A stretch of DNA of 64,000 nucleotides from Microbacterium sp. ET2 (GCF_030347395.1 NZ_CP128170.1:3100001-3164000); one strand, 5' to 3'; counted from the first letter of the stretch, positions 46,270 to 57,307 are shown. Notes: generated by a model from the letters alone, not told the origin. Numbers and translations are program-made.

Positions 46270-47039
46270 GCCCGGACCGGCGGTCGACCTTCCGCAAGGA
46301 TCGCCCAGGCGCTCCGGACGGCTTCTTCGCCGCCGAGGCGGCGGGCCTGGCGTGGCTCGCCGAGGCGGGCGGCGTGCGCACCGCGACCGTCGTGAACGTG
46401 GACGCGGAGGCCATCGAACTCGAGCGCCTCGAGTCCGTGGCTCCCGATCGTGCCGTTGCGAGAGCCTTCGGCGCTGCACTCGCCGTCACACACGACGCCG
46501 GAGCCCCCGCCTTCGGCTCGCCACCGCCCGGGATCACCGCGCTCTTCATCGGAAGACGGTCGCAGCCCGCGGCCGCCGAGCCGTCGTGGGGAGCCTTCTA
46601 CGCGCGCGACCGCGTTCTCCCGTTCCTGCCGGCGGCACGGGCCGCGGGCTTTCTCACCGAGGACGAGGACGACGTCGTGCGACAGGCGTGCGCGGCGATC
46701 GCCGCTGGAGCGTTCGACGACGGCGAGGGGCCGGCGCGGCTGCACGGCGACCTGTGGCATGGCAACGTGCTGTGGAGTCCGGGCGAGGTGGTCCTCATCG
46801 ACCCGGCCGCCCACGGCGGCCACCGCGAGACCGACCTGGCGATGCTCGCGCTCTTCGGCTGCCCGTTCCTCGACGAGATCATCGCCGGTTACGAAGAACG
46901 TCGCCGCCTCGCCCCCGGGTGGCGCGACCGCCTTCCACTCCATCAGCTGCATCCCCTGGCGGTGCACGCCGCCGGGCACGGTCGCCACTACGGCAGGGCA
47001 TTGACGGATGCCGCGCGGCAGACACTCGCGCTCGCGTGA
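46266..47039 (+). CDS. Fructosamine kinase family protein
   Basis: A 257-residue kinase-like protein with the phosphotransferase catalytic segment RLHGDLWHGNVLW and the metal-binding LIDPAAHGGHRETDLAML, both characteristic of fructosamine kinases. These phosphorylate ketoamines formed by glycation so that they fall apart. The ATG overlaps the FMN-reductase stop, so it is the third gene of the luciferase-like operon. The link with flavin chemistry is not obvious. Confidence 0.86.
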   Translation: MSPDRRSTFRKDRPGAPDGFFAAEAAGLAWLAEAGGVRTATVVNVDAEAIELERLESVAPDRAVARAFGAALAVTHDAGAPAFGSPPPGITALFIGRRSQPAAAEPSWGAFYARDRVLPFLPAARAAGFLTEDEDDVVRQACAAIAAGAFDDGEGPARLHGDLWHGNVLWSPGEVVLIDPAAHGGHRETDLAMLALFGCPFLDEIIAGYEERRRLAPGWRDRLPLHQLHPLAVHAAGHGRHYGRALTDAARQTLALA

Positions 47040-47049
47040 TGCCGCCGGC

Positions 47050-47646
47050 TCATCGATCCGTCGGTAGGGTCCGACGGGCGAAGAGCCGGTCGATGAGGAG
47101 CCCGAGCACAAGCGCGACCACCACCGACACCACCACCGCCGCCACCGGCCCACCGGGCACGACCGCTGCCACGATGGCCCCGACGAGCGACTGGTAGACG
47201 GCCCACCCGAGCGCGGCGAGCCCCGCCACCAGCAGGTAGCGGGGCGCGGGCACACGGGATGCGCCGGCGGTGAGATTGACCGCGAGGCGGGCGAACGGCA
47301 CGAAGCGGGCCGTGAACAGCACCACCGCCGTGCGCCGCTGGAGGCGATCGCCGACGGCGCGCAGTGCCGCGCGGACGCGCCGCCCGCGCATCCACCGCCA
47401 ACGATCCAGGCCGATGGTGCGCCCGATGAGATAGCAGAGCGTGTCGCCGGCGAGGGCGGCGATCGCCGCCACCGCGATGACCGCGAGAAGTGGCGGAGCG
47501 CCATGGACCACCGCCAGGGCCCCGAGGGCCGTCACGGCCACCTCGCCGGGGATGACGACGAGGAAGGCGTCGCCGAGGACGAGTGCCGCCATCACCACGA
47601 GCGACCACGGGTTCCCCGAGATGCCGGCCAGCAGATCGTCGATCAC
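47050..47646 (-). CDS. DedA-family membrane protein
   Basis: A 198-residue protein with about five helices. It shows the DedA pattern of an acidic membrane-embedded site near the N terminus (VVIPGEVA), GDTLCYLIGRTIG, and FTARFVPFARLAVNLTAGASR. Members flip undecaprenyl phosphate or phospholipids. GTG at 47646 is chosen by domain fit; the ribosome binding site is weak. It is divergent from the glycosyltransferase fusion gene. Confidence 0.87.
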   Translation of the reverse strand: MIDDLLAGISGNPWSLVVMAALVLGDAFLVVIPGEVAVTALGALAVVHGAPPLLAVIAVAAIAALAGDTLCYLIGRTIGLDRWRWMRGRRVRAALRAVGDRLQRRTAVVLFTARFVPFARLAVNLTAGASRVPAPRYLLVAGLAALGWAVYQSLVGAIVAAVVPGGPVAAVVVSVVVALVLGLLIDRLFARRTLPTDR

Positions 47647-47787
47647 ACCTTCGTGGGTACCAGCGGGCGGTGAACGGCGACCGAACGGAGGACGACCGGT
47701 GACGCACCGCCGTGCGGACGGTGAATTCTCGACGACGAGGTGCGCCGCGGCAACCTTTCGGACACCCGCCGCCGCGATGGTGGATGC

Positions 47788-49785
47788 GTGAGAGTCGCGG
47801 TCATCGCCGAGTCCTTCCTTCCCCACATGAACGGGGTCACGGGTTCCGTGCTGCAGATCCTGCGCCATCTGTCGGCGGCGGGGCACGAGATCCTCGTCAT
47901 CGCCCCGCGGGCCGGTGATTCTCCCGAGGAAGGGGTGGTCGCGGGTCTCCACGGCGCCGATGCGAGGCTGCTGCGCTCGGTGCCGCTTCCCTCCTACCCC
48001 GAGGTGCGGGTCGTCTTCGCCCGTGCCGCCCGCCTCGCCGGCATCCTTCGGGCCTTCCGCCCCGATGTGGTGCACCTCGCCTCGCCCTTCGTGCTCGGGT
48101 GGCAGGCCGTGGTCGCCGCCGACACGCTGCGCGTGCCGACCGTCGCGGTCTATCAGACCGATGTGGTCGCCTACGCCGAGAAATACGGGATGCCGCGGGC
48201 CACTGCCCTGGTGCGTTCCCACGTCGCCCGGATGCACCGGCGTGCGACGTTGACCCTCGCTCCGTCGTCGACGTCGATGGCCCAGCTCGACGCCCTCGGG
48301 GTGGATCGGGTGCGTCGGTGGGGGCGCGGAGTCGACACCGATCTGTTCCACCCGGCGCGGCGGAGCGACCACTGGCGGGCTGAGATCGCTCCGGGTCGGC
48401 GCATCGTCGGCTACGTCGGCAGGCTCGCTCCCGAGAAGCAGGTGGCCGATCTCCGCGCGCTGGACGGGTTGGAGGACACCACCCTCGTCATCGTCGGCGA
48501 CGGGCCGTCCCGCCCGGCACTGGAGGGGATGCTCCCCGGTGCGATCTTCACCGGACACCTGCGGGGGGACGCCCTCGCGAGGGCGCTGGCGAGTTTCGAC
48601 GTGTTCGTCCATCCCGGCGAGAGCGAGACATTCGGCCAGACGATCCAGGAGGCTCTCGCCAGCGGCGTCCCCGTCGTCGCCACCGGCACCGGGGGGCCCG
48701 TCGACCTCGTGCGCTCGAGTGTGGACGGCTGGCTGTACCGGCCCGGCGACCTTGCGGACCTCCGCGCCCGCGTGGCCGACCTCCTCGGTGATGAGGCCAA
48801 ACGGCACGCTTTCGCCGCCGCCGCGGCCGACGCTGTTCGTGCACGTAGCTGGGCGGCGGTGTGCGACCAGCTGCTCGAGCACTACCAGGAGGCTCGCCGG
48901 CTGCGTCCGATCGATGATGCGCAGTTCGTCCGGGGTCTCGGTCGCCCCGCCGCCGCTCCCGCGCCGGTGATCTCCGCACCGCGCTGGCGTCGGTTCATCG
49001 CCCTGGGAGACTCGTTGACCGAGGGCCTCTGCGACTCCTCGCGCATGCCGTCCGGCGAGTATCGGGGGTGGGCTGACCGCCTCGCCGAACTGCTGGCGCG
49101 TCCCCGGGGGACGGGGGAGACGCCGCCCCTGCAGTATGCGAACCTGGCCGTCCGCAGCCGCCGGGTGCGCGACGTGGTCGCGGTGCAGGTGCCTCACGCG
49201 CTGGCGATGAAGCCCGATCTGGTGTCGATCCTCATCGGGGCGAACGACCTGGTGGGCTCGCGCGCCGATCCGGTCGCTCTCGCCGACGAGGTCGCCGGCG
49301 CGGTGCGCCGCCTGCGTGACGGGGGCATAGACGTCCTCCTGGTGACCCCGTTCCTCCCGCGCCGTCGCGAAGCCCGGGTGTTCTCCCGACGGTTCGCCCG
49401 GTACGCCGATCAGCTGCGGCGCGTCGCGTCGGAGACCGGGGCGATGCTCCTCGACCTCGATGCCCATCCCGCCATTGGAGACGTCGGCTTCTGGGCAGAC
49501 GACAGAGTGCACCTGCGCTCCCGCGGACACCGCTTCCTGGCCTATCGCGCAGCCGAGACGCTCGGGGTCCCCGACGCCGAGGCCCTCGGCCGGCTCGACG
49601 CGGCGCTCCACGCCGACGACGATCCGCCCGCCGTCGGCAGCTGGCTCCGCCGCGATGCGCTGCCGTGGGTCTGGCGGCGGCTGCGGGGGAGGACCGCCGG
49701 CGACGGTCTCGACGCCAAGCACGCCGACTACGTGCCGGTGGGAGGTGGCGGAACCGCGCCGGCACGGCTCATCGAACGATCCTGA
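47788..49785 (+). CDS. GT4 glycosyltransferase fused to SGNH/GDSL hydrolase
   Basis: A 665-residue two-domain protein. Residues 1 to about 385 form a GT-B glycosyltransferase of family 4 resembling PimB-type mannosyltransferases: FLPHMNGVTGSVLQIL, YVGRLAPEKQV and GESETFGQTIQEALASG. A short linker leads to an SGNH hydrolase (about 405-610) with IALGDSLTEG (Ser), NLAVRSR, IGANDL (Asn) and WADDRVHLRSRGH (Asp/His). Each domain looks complete. The frame is uninterrupted at the join, so this is a real fusion, not a frameshift artefact. A glycolipid-modifying role is plausible. GTG at 47788 begins the GT fold exactly. Confidence 0.88.
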   Translation: MRVAVIAESFLPHMNGVTGSVLQILRHLSAAGHEILVIAPRAGDSPEEGVVAGLHGADARLLRSVPLPSYPEVRVVFARAARLAGILRAFRPDVVHLASPFVLGWQAVVAADTLRVPTVAVYQTDVVAYAEKYGMPRATALVRSHVARMHRRATLTLAPSSTSMAQLDALGVDRVRRWGRGVDTDLFHPARRSDHWRAEIAPGRRIVGYVGRLAPEKQVADLRALDGLEDTTLVIVGDGPSRPALEGMLPGAIFTGHLRGDALARALASFDVFVHPGESETFGQTIQEALASGVPVVATGTGGPVDLVRSSVDGWLYRPGDLADLRARVADLLGDEAKRHAFAAAAADAVRARSWAAVCDQLLEHYQEARRLRPIDDAQFVRGLGRPAAAPAPVISAPRWRRFIALGDSLTEGLCDSSRMPSGEYRGWADRLAELLARPRGTGETPPLQYANLAVRSRRVRDVVAVQVPHALAMKPDLVSILIGANDLVGSRADPVALADEVAGAVRRLRDGGIDVLLVTPFLPRRREARVFSRRFARYADQLRRVASETGAMLLDLDAHPAIGDVGFWADDRVHLRSRGHRFLAYRAAETLGVPDAEALGRLDAALHADDDPPAVGSWLRRDALPWVWRRLRGRTAGDGLDAKHADYVPVGGGGTAPARLIERS

Positions 49786-49804
49786 TCAGCGACGCCAACG
49801 GCAT

Positions 49805-49999
49805 TCAGGGCTCGAGGTGACCGCTTTCGATCGCGGCATCGCGCTCCTCGGCGACGAGCTCGTCGCCGTCGTCCTCGATGCGCTCGAGAGGATCGATGGT
49901 GGGCGGCGGAAGCTCGAGCTCGGCGTCGTCGTCGAGGGGTACGGGACGCTCGTCGTCGGAGCGGATCTCGCGGAAGTCGCCGATGCCGTGGGTCTCCAT
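49805..49999 (-). CDS. Small acidic protein, leaderless
   Basis: A 64-residue protein rich in Asp and Glu (for example ERIEDDGDELVAEERD), with no membrane segment and no recognised domain. ATG at 49999 lies 6 bases after TACGAT (50006-50011), which matches the promoter spacing of well-supported genes here. It is divergent from the pnp leader RNA. The function is unknown. Confidence 0.6.
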   Translation of the reverse strand: METHGIGDFREIRSDDERPVPLDDDAELELPPPTIDPLERIEDDGDELVAEERDAAIESGHLEP

Positions 50000-50059
50000 G
50001 CCCGCATCGTAGGCACGATCAGTCGGGCCGCGCCAGGGGTGTGCCCCGCCCGACGCTGA

Positions 50060-50065
50060 TAGGCT
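50060..50065 (+). promoter_or_regulatory. pnp promoter -10 element
   Basis: TAGGCT here predicts transcription from about 50072, giving a pnp leader of about 260 bases that carries the conserved RNA. The part of the gap between 50000 and 50060 holds the opposing promoter of the small acidic protein and nothing else I can identify. Confidence 0.55.
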
Positions 50066-50073
50066 GAGGAGGG

Positions 50074-50205
50074 TTGCCCCCGGGCATCCGCTCAATTCCA
50101 TACGAGCACCGTGCTGCACAGCACACCGGAGCAGGCCGGCAGGAAGCTGGTCCCCTGAGGTGGAATCCCCGTCGTGGCGATGATGATCATCGCGCCGGGT
50201 GCTCT
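50074..50205 (+). ncRNA. Actino-pnp RNA motif (pnp leader)
   Basis: The leader carries a compact set of stems: ATTCCA (50095-50100) with TGGAAT (50161-50166) as a closing helix, GTGCTG with CAGCAC inside it, and GCGATG-ATGAT-CATCGC after it. Position directly upstream of an actinobacterial pnp gene and this layout fit the known Actino-pnp motif, thought to regulate pnp. Boundaries are approximate. The remainder to 50333 holds another stem, CTCGCGC with GCGCGAG, and then an A-run before the ribosome binding site. Confidence 0.7.
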
Positions 50206-50333
50206 TCTTCTGGTGACCAGCGCTGGCGAGAACCGCGGCCGCGCCGCACGCTGAGATCTGCCTGTTCCTGCTCCTTCGCACATCCTCGCGCTCGATACGC
50301 GTGCGCGAGCATAAAAAAAGAAGGAGAGACCTC

Positions 50334-52592
<2,259 letters not shown>

Positions 52593-52606
52593 GCGACACA
52601 CCCCTG

Positions 52607-52645
52607 ACGGATGCCCGTCCCTCGCCATGAGGGGCGGGCATCCGT
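52607..52645 (+). terminator. Stem-loop after pnp
   Basis: ACGGATGCCCGTCCCTC (52607-52623) pairs with GAGGGGCGGGCATCCGT (52629-52645) around GCCAT, with 16 Watson-Crick pairs and one wobble. It lies 15 bases after the pnp stop. A U-run is lacking, but position and stability support termination. Confidence 0.75.
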
Positions 52646-52790
52646 GTCATCCGGATCTTTCGTGATGAAACCGTTACGCGAAGTTCACCGACAGGGCGCC
52701 GCAATGTCAGGCGGGGTCGGAGGCACCCCCTACCCTCGAAGTACGCGTCGGGGGGCGCGTCACGCGACAGGACGTCGTGAGGGGGTGCGT

Positions 52791-53828
52791 ATGTCGAACC
52801 GGGGCACTGAGCTCGTCTCGACACGACGACAACGCCGGAAAGAGCTGCCGACGTCCGCGCTGCACCCGTCCGCACCGATCCCGGTGCAGGGTCCCGGCGT
52901 AGGAGTCGGCGTCCGCGTCCCGCTCGGCGACGCCGGCGCACAGATCTTCCCTCTCATCCTCGGTGCGGCCGAATTCGGCTGGAACGTCGATCTCGAATCC
53001 AGTCACGCGATCCTCGACACCTACGCCGAGCTCGGCGGAAACGCCGTGCACACCGCCGACACGTACTCCAGCGGTCGCAGTGAGCACATCGTCGGCCAGT
53101 GGGTGCATTCGCGGGGGCTGCGCGACGAGGTCGCACTCATGGTGCGGGTCGGCGGACATCCTGACAATCCCGGCCTCGGACCCGTCGACCTCGTCCGCAG
53201 CGTCGAGGCGTCGCTCAGTCGACTTCGCACCGATCGGATCGACGTGCTGACGCTCGATGCCGCCGCCGACAGCGTGACTGCCCTGGAAGACACGTTGGCC
53301 ACGGCCGAGTGGCTCGTGGAGGCCGGCAAGATCCGGGCCCTCGGTGCCGTCGGCTACAGCGCGGCGCAGCTGGTCGAGGCTCGCATCCTCTCCTCCGCGG
53401 GCTACCCGCGCATCACCGTGCTCGACGTCCCCTTCAACATCCTGCGACGGCACGAGTTCGACGCCGACCTCCGACTGGTCGCCAGCGCGCAGGGGATGTC
53501 GGTCACCGCCTCGCACGCGCTGGAGCACGGCTTCCTCGCCGGGCGATACCGCAGCCGCTCCCGCGGCGGGCTGTCGGCCCGGGGCGCACAGCTCGCGGCG
53601 AGCCTCAATCGGCGCGGCACGCGGGTGCTCCGGGCACTCGACGAGGTGGGCGCAGACCTCGGCCTCCCCGATGCCGCGGTGGCGGTGGCATGGCTGCTCG
53701 CGCAGCGGCTGGTGACCGCGCCCATCGTGAATGCCTACGCGCCGGAGCACGTCGAGGAGCTGGTGCAGGGTGTCGGCGTGCATCTCAGTCGCGCGCAGCT
53801 CTCCGAGATCGCCCGCGCGGCGGAGTGA
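52791..53828 (+). CDS. Aldo/keto reductase-fold protein with an eroded active site
   Basis: A 345-residue protein with the AKR barrel pattern: LGAAEFGW, TADTYSSGRSEHIVGQW, VDLVRSVEASLSRLRTDRIDVLTLD and ALGAVGYSAAQL. The Asp and Tyr of the usual tetrad appear in TADTYS. The expected Lys strand reads LMVRVGG, with Arg but no Lys, and the expected His position reads TLDAAAD, with none. About 45 extra basic and Pro-rich residues precede the barrel. A non-catalytic or altered function is inferred. ATG at 52791 is preferred over the 60-codon longer frame. Confidence 0.78.
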   Translation: MSNRGTELVSTRRQRRKELPTSALHPSAPIPVQGPGVGVGVRVPLGDAGAQIFPLILGAAEFGWNVDLESSHAILDTYAELGGNAVHTADTYSSGRSEHIVGQWVHSRGLRDEVALMVRVGGHPDNPGLGPVDLVRSVEASLSRLRTDRIDVLTLDAAADSVTALEDTLATAEWLVEAGKIRALGAVGYSAAQLVEARILSSAGYPRITVLDVPFNILRRHEFDADLRLVASAQGMSVTASHALEHGFLAGRYRSRSRGGLSARGAQLAASLNRRGTRVLRALDEVGADLGLPDAAVAVAWLLAQRLVTAPIVNAYAPEHVEELVQGVGVHLSRAQLSEIARAAE

Positions 53829-53924
53829 TCCCGTGACGCGCGGCCGCGGTCGACCCCGGAGAGGCCCGCTGACGTAGGCTGGAAGAGCGCCGTCCGGCGC
53901 CCAGCCCCGACGAAGTGAGCGAGC

Positions 53925-54527
53925 GTGACGCACTACCTCTACCTCGTGCGCCACGGCGAGCATCTGGATGCCGAGCACGGCCTCGTCGATGGGCCGCTCT
54001 CGCCTCGCGGTCGGCGTCAGGCCGCTCACCTCGCAGACCGGCTCTCGGGTGTGCCCTTCGACGCGGTCTGGCACTCACCGCTCGAGCGTGCCGCACAGAC
54101 CGCCCGTGCAGTCTCGGAGCGGATGCCGTCGCTGTCTCCCGAACCGTCGGCGCTGCTGTTCGACTGCGTCCCCACGGGCCTCTGCGACGACACCCCGGCG
54201 GTGTACGAGCCCTTCTTCGGGGGAGTGACCGAGGCCGAGGTCGAAGCGGGACGCGCCCAGATGGCCGACGCGGTCAGTGAATACCTCGCCCGCAAGAGCG
54301 GTGAGGTGCACGAGCTCCTCATCACCCACAACGCTGTCATCGCCTGGTTCGTCCGGGAGGTGCTCCAGACGCCGGAGTGGCGATGGATGACGCTCAATCA
54401 GGCTCACTGCGGGCTCACGGTGCTCGCCCAGAAACAGGGTCGACCGTGGACCGTGCTGTCGCACAATGACATGGCCCACCTGCCCTTCGAGCTGCGCACC
54501 GGCCTTCCCGAGGTGTACCCGGTCTGA
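53925..54527 (+). CDS. Histidine phosphatase family protein
   Basis: A 200-residue protein with the catalytic LVRHGEH near the N terminus, HSPLERAAQTA, and the second catalytic His in LLITHNAVI. The family includes phosphoglycerate mutases and broad phosphatases; the absence of mutase-specific insertions favours a phosphatase. GTG at 53925 is the only good start. TAGGCT at about 53876 implies a leader of some 37 bases. The substrate is unknown. Confidence 0.87.
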   Translation: MTHYLYLVRHGEHLDAEHGLVDGPLSPRGRRQAAHLADRLSGVPFDAVWHSPLERAAQTARAVSERMPSLSPEPSALLFDCVPTGLCDDTPAVYEPFFGGVTEAEVEAGRAQMADAVSEYLARKSGEVHELLITHNAVIAWFVREVLQTPEWRWMTLNQAHCGLTVLAQKQGRPWTVLSHNDMAHLPFELRTGLPEVYPV

Positions 54528-54550
54528 GCCGGGACAGATCGCCGGGCGCC

Positions 54551-55021
54551 TCAGGCGAGTCGCTTGCCCAGCCACACCGTCGCGTTCGGATTGCCGTTGT
54601 AGGCCTCGATCGGGGTGTATCCCGCGGCGGCGTACAGACGTGCCGCCGGTTCGAGGGTGTGGTGGGTGTCGAGAACGACCTCGGCTGCGCCGAAGGCGGC
54701 CGCGCGGCGCTCGAGATCGGCCAGCAGCATCCGCCCCCACCCTCGCCCGCGGGTCTCCGGCGCGAGGTACAGGTGCTTGACCTCGAAGCGCGGGCCGAGG
54801 GGCCCGGGGTCGATCGCTCGCACGCCGCCGCAGCCCACGGGCGTGCCGCCGTCGTCCACGACGATCACGAACACGCCGCGGGGCGGCTCGAACACCTCCG
54901 GAGACGGAAACACCGTGGTGTAGGTGTTGCCGGGGAAGGTATCGGCGCGGGTGCGGAAATAGTCGGTCAGGAGGGACCGGGCGACGGGGTCGTCGACGGA
55001 TGTCGCGGTGAGCTCGACCAT
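54551..55021 (-). CDS. GNAT-family N-acetyltransferase
   Basis: A 156-residue GNAT protein. The acetyl-CoA loop is PETRGRGWGRMLLADLE, preceded by VKHLYLAP and followed by LYAAAGYTPIEAYN. It transfers acetyl groups to an unknown amine. ATG at 55021 lies 6 bases after TAGGCT (55028-55033), and a divergent leaderless promoter for dapB lies only 14 bases further on. Confidence 0.9.
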   Translation of the reverse strand: MVELTATSVDDPVARSLLTDYFRTRADTFPGNTYTTVFPSPEVFEPPRGVFVIVVDDGGTPVGCGGVRAIDPGPLGPRFEVKHLYLAPETRGRGWGRMLLADLERRAAAFGAAEVVLDTHHTLEPAARLYAAAGYTPIEAYNGNPNATVWLGKRLA

Positions 55022-55058
55022 CCTCCGAGCCTACGACCGGCGCACCTAGGCTTGAGGC

Positions 55059-55871
55059 ATGACAACGCGCGTGGCCATCGTGGGGCACACCGGCAAGCTC
55101 GGCTCCATCATCGAAGCGGTCGTCGAGGCCGAGCCCGACGTAGAGATCGTCGGCCGACTGACCTCTCGCTCCGACCTCGCCGAGCTCGATGGCGCCGACC
55201 TGGTCGTCGACGCCTCGACTCCTGCGGTGTCGATCGACGTGGTGCGTGCCGCCATCGAGCGCGGCATGAATGTGCTGGTGGGTACGTCAGGGTGGTCGGC
55301 GGAGCGCATCGCCCTCATCCGTCCGCTGGTCGATCAGGCGGGCACCGGCGCGGTGTTCATCCCCAACTTCTCGCTCGGCTCGGTCTTGGGCTCGGCCCTC
55401 GCCGCCGCGGCGGCGCCCTTCTTCCCCTCGATCGAGATCGTCGAGTCGCACCGCGAGACGAAGGTGGATTCGCCCAGCGGCACAGCCGTGCGCACGGCCG
55501 AGCTCATCGCGGCGGCACGCACGGAGGTGGGGCCGGTGGAATCGCCGCACGTCGACCAGCGGGCCCGGGGCCAGCAGGTTGCGAGCGTCCCCATCCACTC
55601 GCTGCGCCGTCCGGGCGTGATCGCGCGGCAGGAGGTGATTCTCTCCGGCCCTGGCGAGTCGGTGACGGTCAGCCATGACACCGTAGACCCGGCCGCGGCC
55701 TACGCCCCCGGCATCCGCTTGGCTCTTCAGGCCGCTCGCGACGCACGGGGCGTTCTCGTCGGGCTCGACAGCTTCGTCGACATCGGCGTCCGGGTGCCGC
55801 GACCGCACGCCGCGCGCGACGTGGAGGAACGCGGCGTGCCCGGTCAGGTCGCGCGGGTCACCGGCGCATGA
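55059..55871 (+). CDS. dapB: 4-hydroxy-tetrahydrodipicolinate reductase
   Basis: DapB reduces hydroxy-tetrahydrodipicolinate in lysine and diaminopimelate synthesis. The 270-residue protein has an N-terminal nucleotide loop VGHTGKLG, GTSGWSAERIA, IPNFSLGSVLG and the substrate motif ESHRETKVDSPSGTA. The loop differs from the common GAxGRMG form, which may affect cofactor preference. ATG at 55059 lies 6 bases after TAGGCT (55047-55052). It overlaps the next gene (ATGA); thyX and dapA lie downstream. Confidence 0.95.
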   Translation: MTTRVAIVGHTGKLGSIIEAVVEAEPDVEIVGRLTSRSDLAELDGADLVVDASTPAVSIDVVRAAIERGMNVLVGTSGWSAERIALIRPLVDQAGTGAVFIPNFSLGSVLGSALAAAAAPFFPSIEIVESHRETKVDSPSGTAVRTAELIAAARTEVGPVESPHVDQRARGQQVASVPIHSLRRPGVIARQEVILSGPGESVTVSHDTVDPAAAYAPGIRLALQAARDARGVLVGLDSFVDIGVRVPRPHAARDVEERGVPGQVARVTGA

Positions 55872-56320
55872 CGACGCGGATCGGCGTCGCCGTGATGGCG
55901 GTGCTCCTCGCGCTCTACATCGCGCTGGTCGCCCAGCGGGCCTGGTTGCTGCTGACGAGCGCCGACCCCGCAGGCATAGCGCTCGGCGTGGGCCTGATCA
56001 TCCTGCCGGTCATCGCCGCGTGGGCGCTCTGGCGGGAGCTCGCATTCGGCATCGGCGCCGAAAGACTCGGCCGGCGTCTGGAGGCCGAGGGAGGCCTGCC
56101 GTCGGAATCCGTCACGGTCAGGCCGAGCGGTCGCCCCATCCGTGAGGATGGCGAGGCGGTTTTCCCGACCTACCGCGACGCGGTAGCGGAGGATCCGACC
56201 GACTGGCAGGCGTGGTACCGCCTGGGCCTCGCCTACGACGCCGCCGGGGATCGACGCCGGGCGCGTCAGGCCGTGCGGGAGGCCATCCGGCGGGAGCGGA
56301 ACGCGCGCGCGAACGGCTGA
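55868..56320 (+). CDS. TPR-like membrane-anchored protein of unknown function
   Basis: A 150-residue protein with two N-terminal membrane helices and a cytoplasmic tail. The tail has TDWQAWYRLGLAYDAAGDRRRARQAVREAI, which reads as one TPR hairpin. The start overlaps the dapB stop, so it is coupled to dapB. TPR units mediate protein contacts, but no partner is evident. Confidence 0.8.
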   Translation: MTTRIGVAVMAVLLALYIALVAQRAWLLLTSADPAGIALGVGLIILPVIAAWALWRELAFGIGAERLGRRLEAEGGLPSESVTVRPSGRPIREDGEAVFPTYRDAVAEDPTDWQAWYRLGLAYDAAGDRRRARQAVREAIRRERNARANG

Positions 56321-56356
56321 CTCGGCGATCCTCTCGCCCGCGTCGCAGTGGACTGG

Positions 56357-57307
56357 TCAGTCCGCCGTGGCGACCGCGGCGTCGATCGCCTGCTCGACGG
56401 TGGGATGACGGAAGGTGTACCCGGCCCGCTGCAGGACCTCGGGGACGATGTCCTGGTCGTTGGTCAGGAGGGCCTCGGTGGCGTCCTTCCCGAGGAGCAG
56501 CTTCAGACCCCACTCCGGCGCCCGTAGGACGAAGGGCCGGTTGAGGCGCCGTGCGAGGGCGAATCCGATGTCGTTGGCGGTCGCTCGCGTCGGGCCGGCG
56601 AGGTTCACGGGGCCGTCGATGTCGGCGGTGAGGAGGAAGCGGATCGCCTCGATCTCGTCCTCCAACGAGATCCACGGCCACACCTGGGTGCCTCGTCCGA
56701 TCGGACCGCTCAGGCCGAGCCTGGTCAGGGGGATGAGGGGCTTCAGGAACGCCCCGCGGTCGACGATGGCGGTGGTGCGCAGCAGCACCAGCCGCGTGTC
56801 CTCGCCGGCGGAGCGCGCCGCGCCCTCCCATTCGCCGCAGATGTCCGCGAGGAAGCTCTCGCCGCGGCCGGTGGCCTCGGTGATGCGCTCGCCGGGACGG
56901 CTGCCGTAGTAGCCGGATGCCGAGGCCGAGAGGAACGCCGGTGCGTCGTCGCCGAGCTCCCGCAGGGCGCGGGCCAGCGCGCGAGTGGGCGTGACCCGAG
57001 ACCACAGCAGGGTGCTGCGATACGACGAGGTCCAGGGGAAGCGCGCGATGCTCGCTCCGTTCAGGCCCACCACCGCGTCGGCGCCCTCGAGCACGCGCGG
57101 GTCGAGGGCAGCGGGAGAGGTGAGCCACTCCACCTCGTCGGGGCCCGTCGGGGCGCGCCGGACCAGATGGGTCACCCGGACGCCCTCGGCGCGCAGACGC
57201 TCGGTGAGCGCGCGTCCGATGAGACCCGACGCGCCGGAGATGACGACGTGGCGCGGGGCGGCGGCGTTCGCACCGCCGCCCGCGCCGGCGTCACCGGTGT
57301 CAGGCAA
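56357..57307 (-). CDS. TIGR01777-family nucleoside-diphosphate-sugar epimerase-like protein
   Basis: A 316-residue extended-SDR protein with ISGASGLIGRALTERL at the N terminus, SASASGYYGS in the catalytic region and a DUF1731-like C terminus including RAPEWGLKLLLGK. Function is undefined in this family. No ATG or GTG fits the beginning of the fold, so I take TTG at 57307, with CGAGG upstream. It overlaps the end of the osmC-type gene by 8 bases and is probably coupled to it. Confidence 0.83.
   Translation of the reverse strand: MPDTGDAGAGGGANAAAPRHVVISGASGLIGRALTERLRAEGVRVTHLVRRAPTGPDEVEWLTSPAALDPRVLEGADAVVGLNGASIARFPWTSSYRSTLLWSRVTPTRALARALRELGDDAPAFLSASASGYYGSRPGERITEATGRGESFLADICGEWEGAARSAGEDTRLVLLRTTAIVDRGAFLKPLIPLTRLGLSGPIGRGTQVWPWISLEDEIEAIRFLLTADIDGPVNLAGPTRATANDIGFALARRLNRPFVLRAPEWGLKLLLGKDATEALLTNDQDIVPEVLQRAGYTFRHPTVEQAIDAAVATAD

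Noticed and set aside
50060..50333. RNase P RNA or tmRNA in the pnp leader
   Set aside because: I could not find the conserved cores of either RNA. Position and stems fit the Actino-pnp motif better.
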